Below are positions 1 to 8,721 of a stretch of 9,333 nucleotides of DNA, one piece after another. The translations under genes were made by a program, and so were the position numbers. The DNA lies in contig JADGQG010000070.1 of assembly GCA_017882025.1 (NCBI GenBank), forward strand, positions 1-9,333, given 5' to 3'. The notes beneath the pieces are model-generated. The model was not told where the DNA came from. It saw only the letters and a program-made list of their open reading frames with translations, and searched no databases. The DNA is from Chloroflexota bacterium (GTDB taxonomy: Bacteria > Chloroflexota > Limnocylindria > Limnocylindrales > CSP1-4). The number at the start of each line of letters is the position of its first letter. Within the stretch, counting starts at the first letter, position 1.

Positions 1-54
1 GGTCAATGACCGTCTGGCAGGGCTGCATTGCGGGCCCAGGGCCCAAATCGGCAA
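1..54. other. Downstream flank of the synthase gene, no gene seen
   Basis: After the synthase TAG (55-57) only 54 bases remain. On the minus strand a short GC hairpin can form at 32-44 (GGGCC, a three-base loop, GGCCC). No T-run follows it, so I do not call it an intrinsic terminator. The real end of the transcript is probably outside the window. Confidence 0.35.
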
Positions 55-3000
55 CTAGCCCAGGACGACCCGGACCCGGTGCGTGGCACCGTCGTCGGCG
101 AGCGGGATCGCGGCGCCACCGCCCGTGAGCACCTGTCCGTCGAGCTCTGACGATGTCACCCCACGACTGATCCCATGCGGGTTCTCCACCGCGATCAGGT
201 ACGTGGCGGAGTGATAGCGGAAGTCGATCTCGTAGCTCGGCCAGGCGCGAGGGATGCAAGGATCCAGCAGGAGCGTCGTTCCACGCAGACGGAATCCCAG
301 GATCCACTCGATGCCGGCCTGGTACATCCAGCCCGCCGACGCGGTGTACCAGGTCCAACCGCCGCGGCCGACGTGCGGCGGTTCGGCGTAGACATCGGCC
401 GCCATGACGTACGGCTCCACCTTGTAGCGCTGGACCCCGGCCCGGGTGCTGGCATGGTTGATGGGGTTCAGGATGGAGAACAGCTCGCCAGCCTTGTCGC
501 CGTCGCCCAGCGCCGCAAAGGCGAGGACCGACCAGATGGCCCCGTGCGTGTACTGGCCGCCGTTCTCGCGGATGCCCGGCAGATACCCCTTGATGTAGCC
601 CGGATCGACATCAGAACGGTCGAACGGCGGGGTGAACAGCAGGACGAGACCGTCTCCGCGCCGAACGAGGAACTCCTCCACCGCGGCCATCGCCCGCTCC
701 GCGTGGGGAGGATCGGCGGCTCCCGACAGGACACTCCACGATTGGGCGATCGAGTCGATCCGACACTCCGCGTTGATGGCGGAGCCGAGCGGGGTGCCAT
801 CATCGAAGAAGGCTCGGCGGTACCAGTCACCGTCCCAGCCGTCGCGCTCGAGGGCCTCCTGGAGCGCCTCCATGTGGGTCCGCCAGCGCTCCGCGCGGGG
901 ACGCTCGCCGCGGGCCTCTGCGATCGGCGTGAAGGCGGCCAGGACGGTGTGCAGGAACCAGCCCAGCCAGACGCTCTCGCCCCGGCCCTCAGGACCCACC
1001 CGGTTCATGCCGTCGTTCCAGTCGCCCGACCCGATGAGCGGCAGCCCGTGCTCGCCGACATCGAGGCTCCGGTCGAGCGCCGCCGCACAGTGTTCGAACA
1101 GCGAAGCCGACTCCGGTGAGCGTCCCGGCAGGAAGTAGGCGTCCGTCTGGTCAGGCCGCAATTCCGGTCCCTCGAGGTACGGGACAGCCTCGTCGAGGAC
1201 CGCCGTGTCGCCCGTGACCGCGAGGTAGCGATGGACCGCGTACGGCAGCCAGAGGCGATCGTCCGAGATCCGGGTCCGGACGCCCCGCCCCGACGGCGGA
1301 TGCCACCAGTGCTGGACGTCTCCCTCGACGAACTGGCGTGCCGCGGCCCGCAGCAGATGCTCCCGGGCGAGTTCGCGCTTCGATGTCACCAGGGCGATGA
1401 CGTCCTGGAGCTGGTCGCGGAACCCATAGGCGCCGCCGGCCTGGTAGAACGCCGTCCTCGCCCAGAGCCGGCACGCGAGCGTCTGGTAGATGAGCCAGCG
1501 ATTGAGCAGGATATCCATCGAGCGGTCCGGTGTCCGCACCTGGACCGTGCCCTGGGCATCCTCCCAGTAGCTCGCCACGCTGCGCAGGGTCGCCTCGTGG
1601 TCGGCGGTTCGCCCGCGCCGGACGAGGTCGGCCGCGGCCGTGGCCCCGTCCGCCTCGCCGAGCAGCACGATGACCTGGGTCCGCGATCCGTTGGGAAGCT
1701 CGAAGCTGGTCTGCAGGGCGGCGCACGGATCCAGGCCCGCGCCGGTGGCTCCCCGCAGCCGGTATCCGCGGTCCAGGCCGGCGGGCCGGTCCGGAGCGCC
1801 ATTGCGGCCGAGGAATTCGGTCCGATCGGCCGTCCACGCCGTCTGCCGCCCGCCGAGGTCGAGGAAGGCGACGCGGCCGCCAAACTCGGTATTCCACGGG
1901 TTGCGCACGAGGAGCGCCCGGGTCTCCGGCTCCAGTGCCGTCACGATCCGGGGGCCGCTGTCCCCTCGTGAGGTGCCCAGCGCCCACTCGGCATACGCGG
2001 TCACGGACAGGCGCCTGGAGCGCCCGGATCGGTTCTCGATGGTCAGCACCGAGATCTTGAGGGGTTCTTCGAGCGGGACGAACTGGACGAGGTTGAGCGC
2101 GATGCCGTCGTGCAGGTGCTCGAACCGGCTGTATCCGGCACCGTGGCGGACGACGTACGTCGATTCCTCGCAGCGGATCGGCTGCGCCGTCGGACCCCAC
2201 AGCTCGCCGCTGTCGTCATCCCGGACGTAGATCGCCTCGCTCACCGGGTCGCTGACGGGGTCATTGGACCAAGGGGTGAGCTGATTCTCGCGGCTGTTCC
2301 CGGACCAGGTATAGCCCGACCCGGACTCGGAGACCTGGAACCCGAAGGACGCGTTGGCGATCACGTTCAACCACGGCGCCGGCGTGGATTGTCCCGGGCC
2401 GAGCATGGCGACGTACTCACGCCCGCCATCGGCAAAGCCACCCAGCCCGTTGAAGAACTCCAGCTCAGGACGCGGCGCGGCCGCCTCGCTCCTGGTCTGC
2501 CTCGAACCGGGCGGCGCCGCGGGCGGAGCGATCCTCACGGCGGGACGCTCCAGGCGGATCACCTGGTCGGCAAGACCGCCCCGCCGGCTCAGCAGGACGG
2601 CCCGGGCGGCCGCCTGGAGGAGCGTGCGATCGTCGGTAGAGAGCTGGTCGCCGCGCAGGATGTGCACCCCGCCGTGGCCCGTATGGCCCTCGGGGACCAG
2701 GATGGACTGGCTCGTCCGCACGAGGGTCTCGAGCGAATCCTGGAGGCCCTGGGCGTAGGTGGTGCCATGCTCGTTGAGGATCACGAGGTCCACGTCGAGG
2801 AGCTTCATCCGCCAGTACTCGTGCGCCCGGAGCAACTGTCGAACGATGTCGAGGTCGTCCTCCTCGTCGATCCGCACCATGACGATGGGCAGGTCGCCCG
2901 AGATGCCGTGGGCCCAGAGGCCGGGTGCTCCCCGGTCGTTGCGGGCCAGCAGGCTCGCCGCCGGCCGTAGCGACGGGTCCGAGAAGATGACCCGGTTGGC

Positions 3001-6000
3001 CAGGCGCTGGAAGAGGTGGGCCTCGTCGGGTTCGATCCCGAGGTGATGGAGCTGGACCTGGGCCTGCGTCCAGGCCAGGGTCGTCGCCCGTTCGAAGGTG
3101 GCCGACTCACGGTACTTGTCGGCCAGGTCCAGGACCTGCTCGCGTGACTCGGCGACGACCGTGGAGAAGATCGCGTGGGCGGTCGCTCCGGGGACGAGCG
3201 TGACCCGGCAGCGGAGGCTGAAGATCGGATCCAGCACCGCGCCGACCGTGTTCGAGAGTGGACGCCCATCGATGACCGACACCGGCGAGCGGACCGACCG
3301 GCCCCGGCCGAGGAAGCGGGCCCGATCCGTCTCGTACTGGATGACCCCGACGGTCTCATCCTCGACCGCCGCGACATGTGCGGCCCAGATCGGCCTCTCG
3401 TCGCGGGATCGTGGACGGCGGGTCGCCAGGAGGGCACCGATATCGGGGACGAACTCGGTCTGCACGAACAGGTTCTGGAAGGCCGGGTGAGCGACATCGG
3501 CCGCTTGCGGCGCGAGAGCGATCTCCGCGTACGACGTCAGCTCGATCTGGCGCTCGTGCGCGCCCAGGTTCGTCAGCGTCACTCGGCGGATCTCCGCGTC
3601 GTGCTCCGCCGACACGACGATGGTCAAGCCCGTCGCGATCGAGCCGTCGCGACGAGAGAACTCGGCGTGATCCTCCGCGTAGATGACCTCGTAGCTGTCT
3701 GCTTCCGTGCCGCTGGGCTGATGGCCCGCCGACCACACCGCCCCGGTGTCCATGTCGCGCAGGAAGAGATAGCTGCCCCACGAGTCACGAGTCACGTCCT
3801 CGCGCCAGCGCGTCACCGCCACGTCGCCCCAGCGGCTGTAGCCGGATCCCGCGGCCGTGACCATCACCGCGTATCGCCCGTTCGACAGCACGTGCGTCCG
3901 TGGGATCGCGTCGTGCGGCGAGGTGAACCGACGGAGGACCGGCGGGACGAGATCGCGCACGTCGGCGGCGCTTTTCACCTCTTCGGCGCGTGGCCGGGCC
4001 ACGAGCACGTCGCGCGGCATCCGCTCCTGGAGCAGCAACTCCGTCGCCTCGACGATCGGGTCGGAATGGAAGCGCTCCACCATCGCTCGGTCGTTGAGGA
4101 CGTTGCCCAGGGCCACCAGCGCCATTCCCTGGTGATGGGCCATGTAGCTCTTCACGACCGCCACCGATGCGCCTTCGGGAAGCCGGCGCGTCGTGTAGTC
4201 GAGCGCCTCCCGAAAGCCGTACAGACCGTTCGCTCCGGCAGCGCTCAACCGGGCGAAGTTCCGAACCGCCGCCTCGGGCCGGATCATCGCCCCGAGGGCG
4301 GTCGCGTACGGGGCCACGACGACATCCTGGCTCAGGCCCCGCTTCAGGCCGAGGCCCGGCACGCCGAAGCTCGCGTACTGGTACGCCTGGTCGAGGTCAC
4401 GCGCGTTGAATGCCGACTCGGAGATGCCCCAGGGCACGCCGAGCTCGGCGGCATAGCTCATCTGGCGGGCCACGACAAGCCGGTACGTGTGGTCGAGCAG
4501 GCTGAAGGCGGGAGCACGCATCACGAGGGCAGGCATCAGGTACTCGAACATGGACCCGTTCCACGAGATCAGGGCGGAGCCTCGGCCGATGGGCGTCAGC
4601 GGGCGCGCGAGTCGGAACCAGTGGTCCGGGGCGACATCTCCCTTGGCGATCGCGAGGAAGCTGGTGAGGCGGGCCTCGGAGGCCAGGAGGTCGTAATAGC
4701 TCGGATCCAACGTGCCGTCCCGGACCCGAAACCCGATCGAGAAGAGCTTGCGGGTCGGGTCGAACAGGAAGCTGAAGTCCGTCTCCCGGAAGAGCTGCTG
4801 GGCCTGGTCGGCGATCGCCTGGAGTCGTCGAACGAGCATCGCCGCGGCAGGCGATCCGTCGCCAGGTTCGCGGACCGGCGGATCGGACAGCTCGGCGATC
4901 GTCGGGAAGGCGGTCGCCTGCGAAGGGGGTTGGAGCAGGGCGAGGTCTCGAACATGGCTGCTCACCGCCAGTCGAGCCGCTTCGGCCCAGGTCACCAGCT
5001 CGCCGTCGGCACCTTCTCCACGCTCAGCGGTGAGGGCCGCGGCAACGTCCGACAGTGTCCGGGTGTGCGCGGAGAGCTCGCCCAGGCGGGCGGTCCACAC
5101 CTCGGGCGTCGCGGGGACGACGGCACTTGCCCCTGCCGGGAGCTCCAGCGCTTCGTCGAGGTGCCGCCGGGTGAGCGTCTGGCTTCTCCGGTCGTCGCCG
5201 ATCGCACCGGCAGCCTCGCGGGTCAAGGCGATCCCGTCACTGATCCCGGCCAGCGCGGCCGCGACCGGAAGCGGCTGGTCGATCATCTGGCGGCAGGCAT
5301 TGGACAGTGCGAGGAGGTGGCCCGCGAGATTGCCACTGTCGACCGACGACACGTACGCCGGCTCGAGCCGGTGCAGGTCGCGCGTGTCGTACCAGTTGTA
5401 CAGGTGCCCGCGGAAACGCTCGAGGCTCCCGATGGTCGCGAGCGTCGCCTCCAGGCGTTCCACCATCTCGAGCGTCCCGATCCACCCGAAGTCGCGAGCC
5501 GTCACGGTCGCCAGCAGGTACATCCCGATGTTCGTCGGCGAGGTGCGATGCGCGACTGCCGGACCGGGATCGTCCTGGAAGTTGTCGGGCGGCAGCCCGT
5601 GGTCCTCAGGGCCGACAAAGGTCTCGAAGAACCGCCAGGTCCGGCGCGCGATCAGGCGGAGTGCCCCGACGTCGGCGGCCGAAAGTTGTTCTGCGGCCGA
5701 TTCGGGGGGTGGCAGGCTGACCCATCGCGCGACGAAAGGCGAGAGCAGCCACAGGACCACGAACGGCGCGGCGATCCAGCCCGCGCCGGGCTTCACGGCG
5801 AGGACGAGGATCGCGGTCCCGGCCGCGATCGCGACGCCGCCCACCATCTGCCGGTAGAACCCGGCGAGGTCGAGGTCGTGGCTGGCTTTGGCCTGCGCGG
5901 CGGTCATCCATTCCAGGAGGTTCCGCCGGGTGGCATACAGCCTCGCCAGGGTTCGCAGGATCGCGTCCACCATGAGCCAGGCCTGGTGGGCGAGGAACGC

Positions 6001-8721
6001 GAAGCCAAGGCCCACTTGAGTCGCGGCGAGGGCGACGTCCGCGCCCACGGCTCGCAGATGACTGCGCTTGGAGATGCCCTGCCGTCGCGGCAGCAGTCCC
6101 GCCAGGACGGGGAGCGCCTCGGGGATGATGACCGACGCCAGGACGAACGAGGTCCACAGGCCGGCCGAGACCGAAGGGAGCGTCCAGGCCGCGACGAGCG
6201 TGGCCAGCGTGAGCGGGGCGGACATGGTCCGGCGCAGGTTGTCGATCATCTTCCAGCGGGCGATGCCGGGGATGGAGCTCCGGCTCCGCCGGCCCGTCGC
6301 GTCGCGGGCCCGGCCAAGGATCCAGGGCAGAAGCTGCCAGTCGCCCCGCGCCCAGCGGTGCTGGCGGGCGGCCGAGACCAGGTAGTTCGGAGGGAATTCA
6401 TCGAAAAGCTCGACATCGGTCACCAGGCCGGCCCGGGCGAAGACGCCCTCGAACAGGTCATGGCTCAGGAGCGCGTTCTCCGGTACCCGGTCCGCCATCG
6501 CCGCGCGGAAGGCGTCGACGTCGTAGATCCCCTTGCCGGTGAAGCTCCCCTCCCGGAACAGGTCCTGGTAGACGTCGGAGACCGCGAATGAGTACGGATC
6601 GATCCCGGCCGATCCGGAGAAGATCCGCTGGAAGATCGATGCCTCGTGCTCGGCCGGGAGGGTCGATGTGATCCGTGGCTGGAGCACGCCATAGCCCTCG
6701 GTCACCCGGCCGACCCGCGAATCGAAGGTCGGCTGGTTGAGCGGATGGGCCATCGTCCCCACGAGGCGTCCCACGGCGCCCCGGGGCAGCCGCGTATCGG
6801 CGTCGAGTGTGACCACGTAGCGCACGTCCGTCGGCGGGGTCGACGCGGGTCGCCCGGTGGTCAGGATGCCGGTCGTCGTCGAGCCGCGGAGGAGCGCATT
6901 CAGCTCGTGAAGCTTGCCGCGTTTGCGCTCCCAGCCCATCCAGCAGCCCTCGGCCTCGTTCCAGCGTCGCTTCCGGTGGAAGAGCAGGAACCGGGCGCCT
7001 CCCCCGGGGGCCTCGCCGTGGCGCTTGTTGAGCTGGTCGATCGCCGCGGCCGCCGACGAGAGGAGCTCGTCGTCGCCGGGGACATGCTCGGTCGGGGCGT
7101 CGAGCCAGTCCGACAGCAGCGCGAACCGAAGGTCGCCCTCGCGGTTCCCCAGGTAGTGGACCTCCAGGCCTCCGACCTGGGCCTCGACATCCGCCTCGCT
7201 GGTGAGGAGCATCGGCACGACGACGAGCGTTCGCAGCCGGGACGGCACACCATCGTCCAGGTCGAGCCGGGGCAGCGCTCTCGGGCCCAGTGCGTTGGTG
7301 ACCTCCTGGTTGACGAGGGCGATCGCGAGGTCGGAGGCTGGTGCGAGCGCAAGGATCGCGATGACGAGCATGCCGGCACCCGCGGCACGTCCATCCCCAG
7401 ACAGCAGGAGCGGTACGGCAAGGATGAGCGCCGTTACCAGCGCGAGCGTCCCGAGGTAGCCACCACTCCCGGCGGCCCGGATATAGGAGCGCCGCAGCCG
7501 GCCCGCCAACGGCACCCGAACGTGGAGGGCGCGCTCGAACGCGGTGCGGCCGTCGGAGATCAGGTAGTAGCCGGGATCTCGGTGTCGAGCTGCCACGGCC
7601 GGTTCGACATCGTCAGCCGATGGCGCGGCGTCTGCCATCGCGGCGGCCTTCTGGGCGACCTCGCCCTCGGTCAGGCCCGAACCCTCTGCCAGCTCCTCGA
7701 TGGCGTGCCGGTATCGATCTCGAGTCGCGAAGTCCATCTCACCGAATGAACTTCGGGCCCGAAGGATCTCGTCGACCACGCTGACGCTCTCGACGAACTC
7801 GGCCCAGTCGAACCACGAGATGAGGCGCATGCTCGTGATCACGTTTCGGACCGTCACGTTCATCGTCGCCTGGCGCTGGTGCTCAAGCCGGACCACCTCC
7901 TCGGCGGTGGTCCCCTGGGCAGCCAGGAGCTCTTCCAGCCACCGGAGGGCAGGGGTGAGCGCAGGGTCCTGGTCGCGCAGGCGCTGGAAGAGTTGGACTC
8001 GGGCTGCGGTCGGGAGCGCCGCAGGCGAGAGCCGACGCAGGGCTGCTGCCGCGACTTCCGGGCTGTCCGTGCCCAGGCCCAGCAGGCCGTCGGCGAGCTC
8101 GTCCGCCTTCTGCCGTGCTGCCCGGCTGCGCACGATCTGCTCCGCGAGGCGGCGGAGGTTGTCGACGAGGAGGATCCGGAGGCTGATGGCGACCGCCCAC
8201 AGCTCGCCGATCGTCAGCGGCTCCACCTCCTGGTACGCGTGCACCATGCGCCGCAGGCTCTCGGGGTCGAAGCGACTGTCCGTGTGCGCGATGTAAGCCC
8301 AGGCCAGACCCAGGACTCGCGGGTAACCCGCGAGATGGCCTTCGGCCAGCTTGGGGAGCTCGCGGTAGTAGTCCGGGGGCAGGTCGTCGCGGATCTCGCG
8401 GAGTTGTTCGTCGACGATGGGAAAGTTGTCGACGAGCCATTCGGCGGCCGGTGTGATCGAACGTTCGTCCTTGATCGCACGGGCCAGGACGCGGTACGAG
8501 TCCACCAGGACGCGGCCATTCTCGGCAATGCGGGGCGCGACGGCGTGTCCCCGACGTGGCGCGTCGGTGACCGCCTGGGCGGCGGCAAGGGTCTGCGCGT
8601 GCTGCTCCAGCCGCTCCACGCTGAAGAGCTCCGCGAGGATCGGCTCTTCGAGCTCGGCCTGCGGGCCAACACGCCGGCGACCGCGACCGGGCGGGTCCCG
8701 GAGGGACTGGTTCGATTTCAT
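55..8721 (-). CDS. ndvB: Cyclic beta-1,2-glucan synthase (NdvB/ChvB/Cgs type), complete, 2888 aa
   Basis: Inner-membrane enzyme expected to make cyclic beta-1,2-glucan from UDP-glucose. Length fits the alphaproteobacterial family (about 2800-2870 aa). Domain order as read: a soluble N-terminal region (1-415) with family blocks such as ELFSVERLEQHA and MDFATRDRYRHAIEELA; two membrane helices (about 422-442, 450-472); a GT84 transferase (about 495-815) with D538, DAD at 640-642, SHDLFEG (D755, E758) and RQHRW at 786-790; further helices (about 836-877, 893-916, 960-998); a glycoamylase-like domain (about 1030-1560) with SSVDSGN around D1128, FEYLMP (E1393), ISES (E1435), FREALD (E1505) and MAHHQGM (H1529-H1530); two beta-sandwiches (about 1590-1860 and 2085-2350) around a helical linker; and a GH94 barrel (about 2395-2810) with YGFRDQLQD (D2436), GDWND (2566-2570) and QYTHGA (H2726). 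An in-frame TGA at 8731-8733 rules out a longer N-terminus, and GAGAG lies six bases before ATG. By family knowledge GT84 polymerises, the glycoamylase-like part cyclises and GH94 controls length. The product is inferred; a linear beta-1,2-glucan remains possible. Confidence 0.95.
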   Translation of the reverse strand: MKSNQSLRDPPGRGRRRVGPQAELEEPILAELFSVERLEQHAQTLAAAQAVTDAPRRGHAVAPRIAENGRVLVDSYRVLARAIKDERSITPAAEWLVDNFPIVDEQLREIRDDLPPDYYRELPKLAEGHLAGYPRVLGLAWAYIAHTDSRFDPESLRRMVHAYQEVEPLTIGELWAVAISLRILLVDNLRRLAEQIVRSRAARQKADELADGLLGLGTDSPEVAAAALRRLSPAALPTAARVQLFQRLRDQDPALTPALRWLEELLAAQGTTAEEVVRLEHQRQATMNVTVRNVITSMRLISWFDWAEFVESVSVVDEILRARSSFGEMDFATRDRYRHAIEELAEGSGLTEGEVAQKAAAMADAAPSADDVEPAVAARHRDPGYYLISDGRTAFERALHVRVPLAGRLRRSYIRAAGSGGYLGTLALVTALILAVPLLLSGDGRAAGAGMLVIAILALAPASDLAIALVNQEVTNALGPRALPRLDLDDGVPSRLRTLVVVPMLLTSEADVEAQVGGLEVHYLGNREGDLRFALLSDWLDAPTEHVPGDDELLSSAAAAIDQLNKRHGEAPGGGARFLLFHRKRRWNEAEGCWMGWERKRGKLHELNALLRGSTTTGILTTGRPASTPPTDVRYVVTLDADTRLPRGAVGRLVGTMAHPLNQPTFDSRVGRVTEGYGVLQPRITSTLPAEHEASIFQRIFSGSAGIDPYSFAVSDVYQDLFREGSFTGKGIYDVDAFRAAMADRVPENALLSHDLFEGVFARAGLVTDVELFDEFPPNYLVSAARQHRWARGDWQLLPWILGRARDATGRRSRSSIPGIARWKMIDNLRRTMSAPLTLATLVAAWTLPSVSAGLWTSFVLASVIIPEALPVLAGLLPRRQGISKRSHLRAVGADVALAATQVGLGFAFLAHQAWLMVDAILRTLARLYATRRNLLEWMTAAQAKASHDLDLAGFYRQMVGGVAIAAGTAILVLAVKPGAGWIAAPFVVLWLLSPFVARWVSLPPPESAAEQLSAADVGALRLIARRTWRFFETFVGPEDHGLPPDNFQDDPGPAVAHRTSPTNIGMYLLATVTARDFGWIGTLEMVERLEATLATIGSLERFRGHLYNWYDTRDLHRLEPAYVSSVDSGNLAGHLLALSNACRQMIDQPLPVAAALAGISDGIALTREAAGAIGDDRRSQTLTRRHLDEALELPAGASAVVPATPEVWTARLGELSAHTRTLSDVAAALTAERGEGADGELVTWAEAARLAVSSHVRDLALLQPPSQATAFPTIAELSDPPVREPGDGSPAAAMLVRRLQAIADQAQQLFRETDFSFLFDPTRKLFSIGFRVRDGTLDPSYYDLLASEARLTSFLAIAKGDVAPDHWFRLARPLTPIGRGSALISWNGSMFEYLMPALVMRAPAFSLLDHTYRLVVARQMSYAAELGVPWGISESAFNARDLDQAYQYASFGVPGLGLKRGLSQDVVVAPYATALGAMIRPEAAVRNFARLSAAGANGLYGFREALDYTTRRLPEGASVAVVKSYMAHHQGMALVALGNVLNDRAMVERFHSDPIVEATELLLQERMPRDVLVARPRAEEVKSAADVRDLVPPVLRRFTSPHDAIPRTHVLSNGRYAVMVTAAGSGYSRWGDVAVTRWREDVTRDSWGSYLFLRDMDTGAVWSAGHQPSGTEADSYEVIYAEDHAEFSRRDGSIATGLTIVVSAEHDAEIRRVTLTNLGAHERQIELTSYAEIALAPQAADVAHPAFQNLFVQTEFVPDIGALLATRRPRSRDERPIWAAHVAAVEDETVGVIQYETDRARFLGRGRSVRSPVSVIDGRPLSNTVGAVLDPIFSLRCRVTLVPGATAHAIFSTVVAESREQVLDLADKYRESATFERATTLAWTQAQVQLHHLGIEPDEAHLFQRLANRVIFSDPSLRPAASLLARNDRGAPGLWAHGISGDLPIVMVRIDEEDDLDIVRQLLRAHEYWRMKLLDVDLVILNEHGTTYAQGLQDSLETLVRTSQSILVPEGHTGHGGVHILRGDQLSTDDRTLLQAAARAVLLSRRGGLADQVIRLERPAVRIAPPAAPPGSRQTRSEAAAPRPELEFFNGLGGFADGGREYVAMLGPGQSTPAPWLNVIANASFGFQVSESGSGYTWSGNSRENQLTPWSNDPVSDPVSEAIYVRDDDSGELWGPTAQPIRCEESTYVVRHGAGYSRFEHLHDGIALNLVQFVPLEEPLKISVLTIENRSGRSRRLSVTAYAEWALGTSRGDSGPRIVTALEPETRALLVRNPWNTEFGGRVAFLDLGGRQTAWTADRTEFLGRNGAPDRPAGLDRGYRLRGATGAGLDPCAALQTSFELPNGSRTQVIVLLGEADGATAAADLVRRGRTADHEATLRSVASYWEDAQGTVQVRTPDRSMDILLNRWLIYQTLACRLWARTAFYQAGGAYGFRDQLQDVIALVTSKRELAREHLLRAAARQFVEGDVQHWWHPPSGRGVRTRISDDRLWLPYAVHRYLAVTGDTAVLDEAVPYLEGPELRPDQTDAYFLPGRSPESASLFEHCAAALDRSLDVGEHGLPLIGSGDWNDGMNRVGPEGRGESVWLGWFLHTVLAAFTPIAEARGERPRAERWRTHMEALQEALERDGWDGDWYRRAFFDDGTPLGSAINAECRIDSIAQSWSVLSGAADPPHAERAMAAVEEFLVRRGDGLVLLFTPPFDRSDVDPGYIKGYLPGIRENGGQYTHGAIWSVLAFAALGDGDKAGELFSILNPINHASTRAGVQRYKVEPYVMAADVYAEPPHVGRGGWTWYTASAGWMYQAGIEWILGFRLRGTTLLLDPCIPRAWPSYEIDFRYHSATYLIAVENPHGISRGVTSSELDGQVLTGGGAAIPLADDGATHRVRVVLG
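1975..2325 (-). repeat. Internal protein repeat, copy 2: GH94-type beta-sandwich in the synthase (residues about 2133-2249)
   Basis: Second copy of the beta-sandwich, about 508 residues after the first. Matching landmarks are GSGYTWS (W2139), YVRDDDSGELW, a QP turn, and TIENRSGRSRRLSVTAYAE. It lies directly before the GH94 barrel (about 2395-2810), the normal GH94 order, so this copy most likely serves the phosphorylase active site. It is more complete at its start, with the block FFNGLGGF around N2091. Confidence 0.7.
3514..3849 (-). repeat. Internal protein repeat, copy 1: GH94-type beta-sandwich in the synthase (residues about 1625-1736)
   Basis: This segment begins at GSGYSRW (W1631) and ends at TSYAEIALA. 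Its order of motifs matches copy 2 at 1975-2325: GSGY, then an aromatic-rich strand ending in LRDMDTGAVW, a QP turn, a charged strand, and finally TLTNLGAHERQIELTSYAE. This is a divergent protein-level repeat, not a DNA repeat. In GH94 enzymes such a sandwich precedes the catalytic barrel, but here the following region (about 1870-2080) is too short and lacks GDWND, so this copy is probably structural or glucan-binding rather than part of a second active site. Confidence 0.7.

Noticed and set aside
32..44. GC-rich hairpin just after the synthase stop as a possible terminator
   Set aside because: The stem is only five base pairs and no T-run follows on the minus strand, so it does not meet the usual look of an intrinsic terminator.
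1151..2200. A minus-strand frame of 349 codons inside the synthase gene
   Set aside because: It is a frame-shifted shadow of the second sandwich and GH94 barrel, dominated by R, P and G; the synthase frame there carries the conserved catalytic motifs without a break.
3175..6591. A plus-strand open frame of 1138 codons opposite the synthase
   Set aside because: It is rich in R, G, A, D and H with no recognisable domain or hydrophobic pattern, and the opposite strand encodes well-conserved synthase motifs throughout. Long antisense frames are expected in GC-rich coding DNA.
55..8721. Possible frameshift or split of the synthase, given its unusual size
   Set aside because: Family blocks continue in one frame from the first 35 residues to the C-terminal end, and the total length fits the family.
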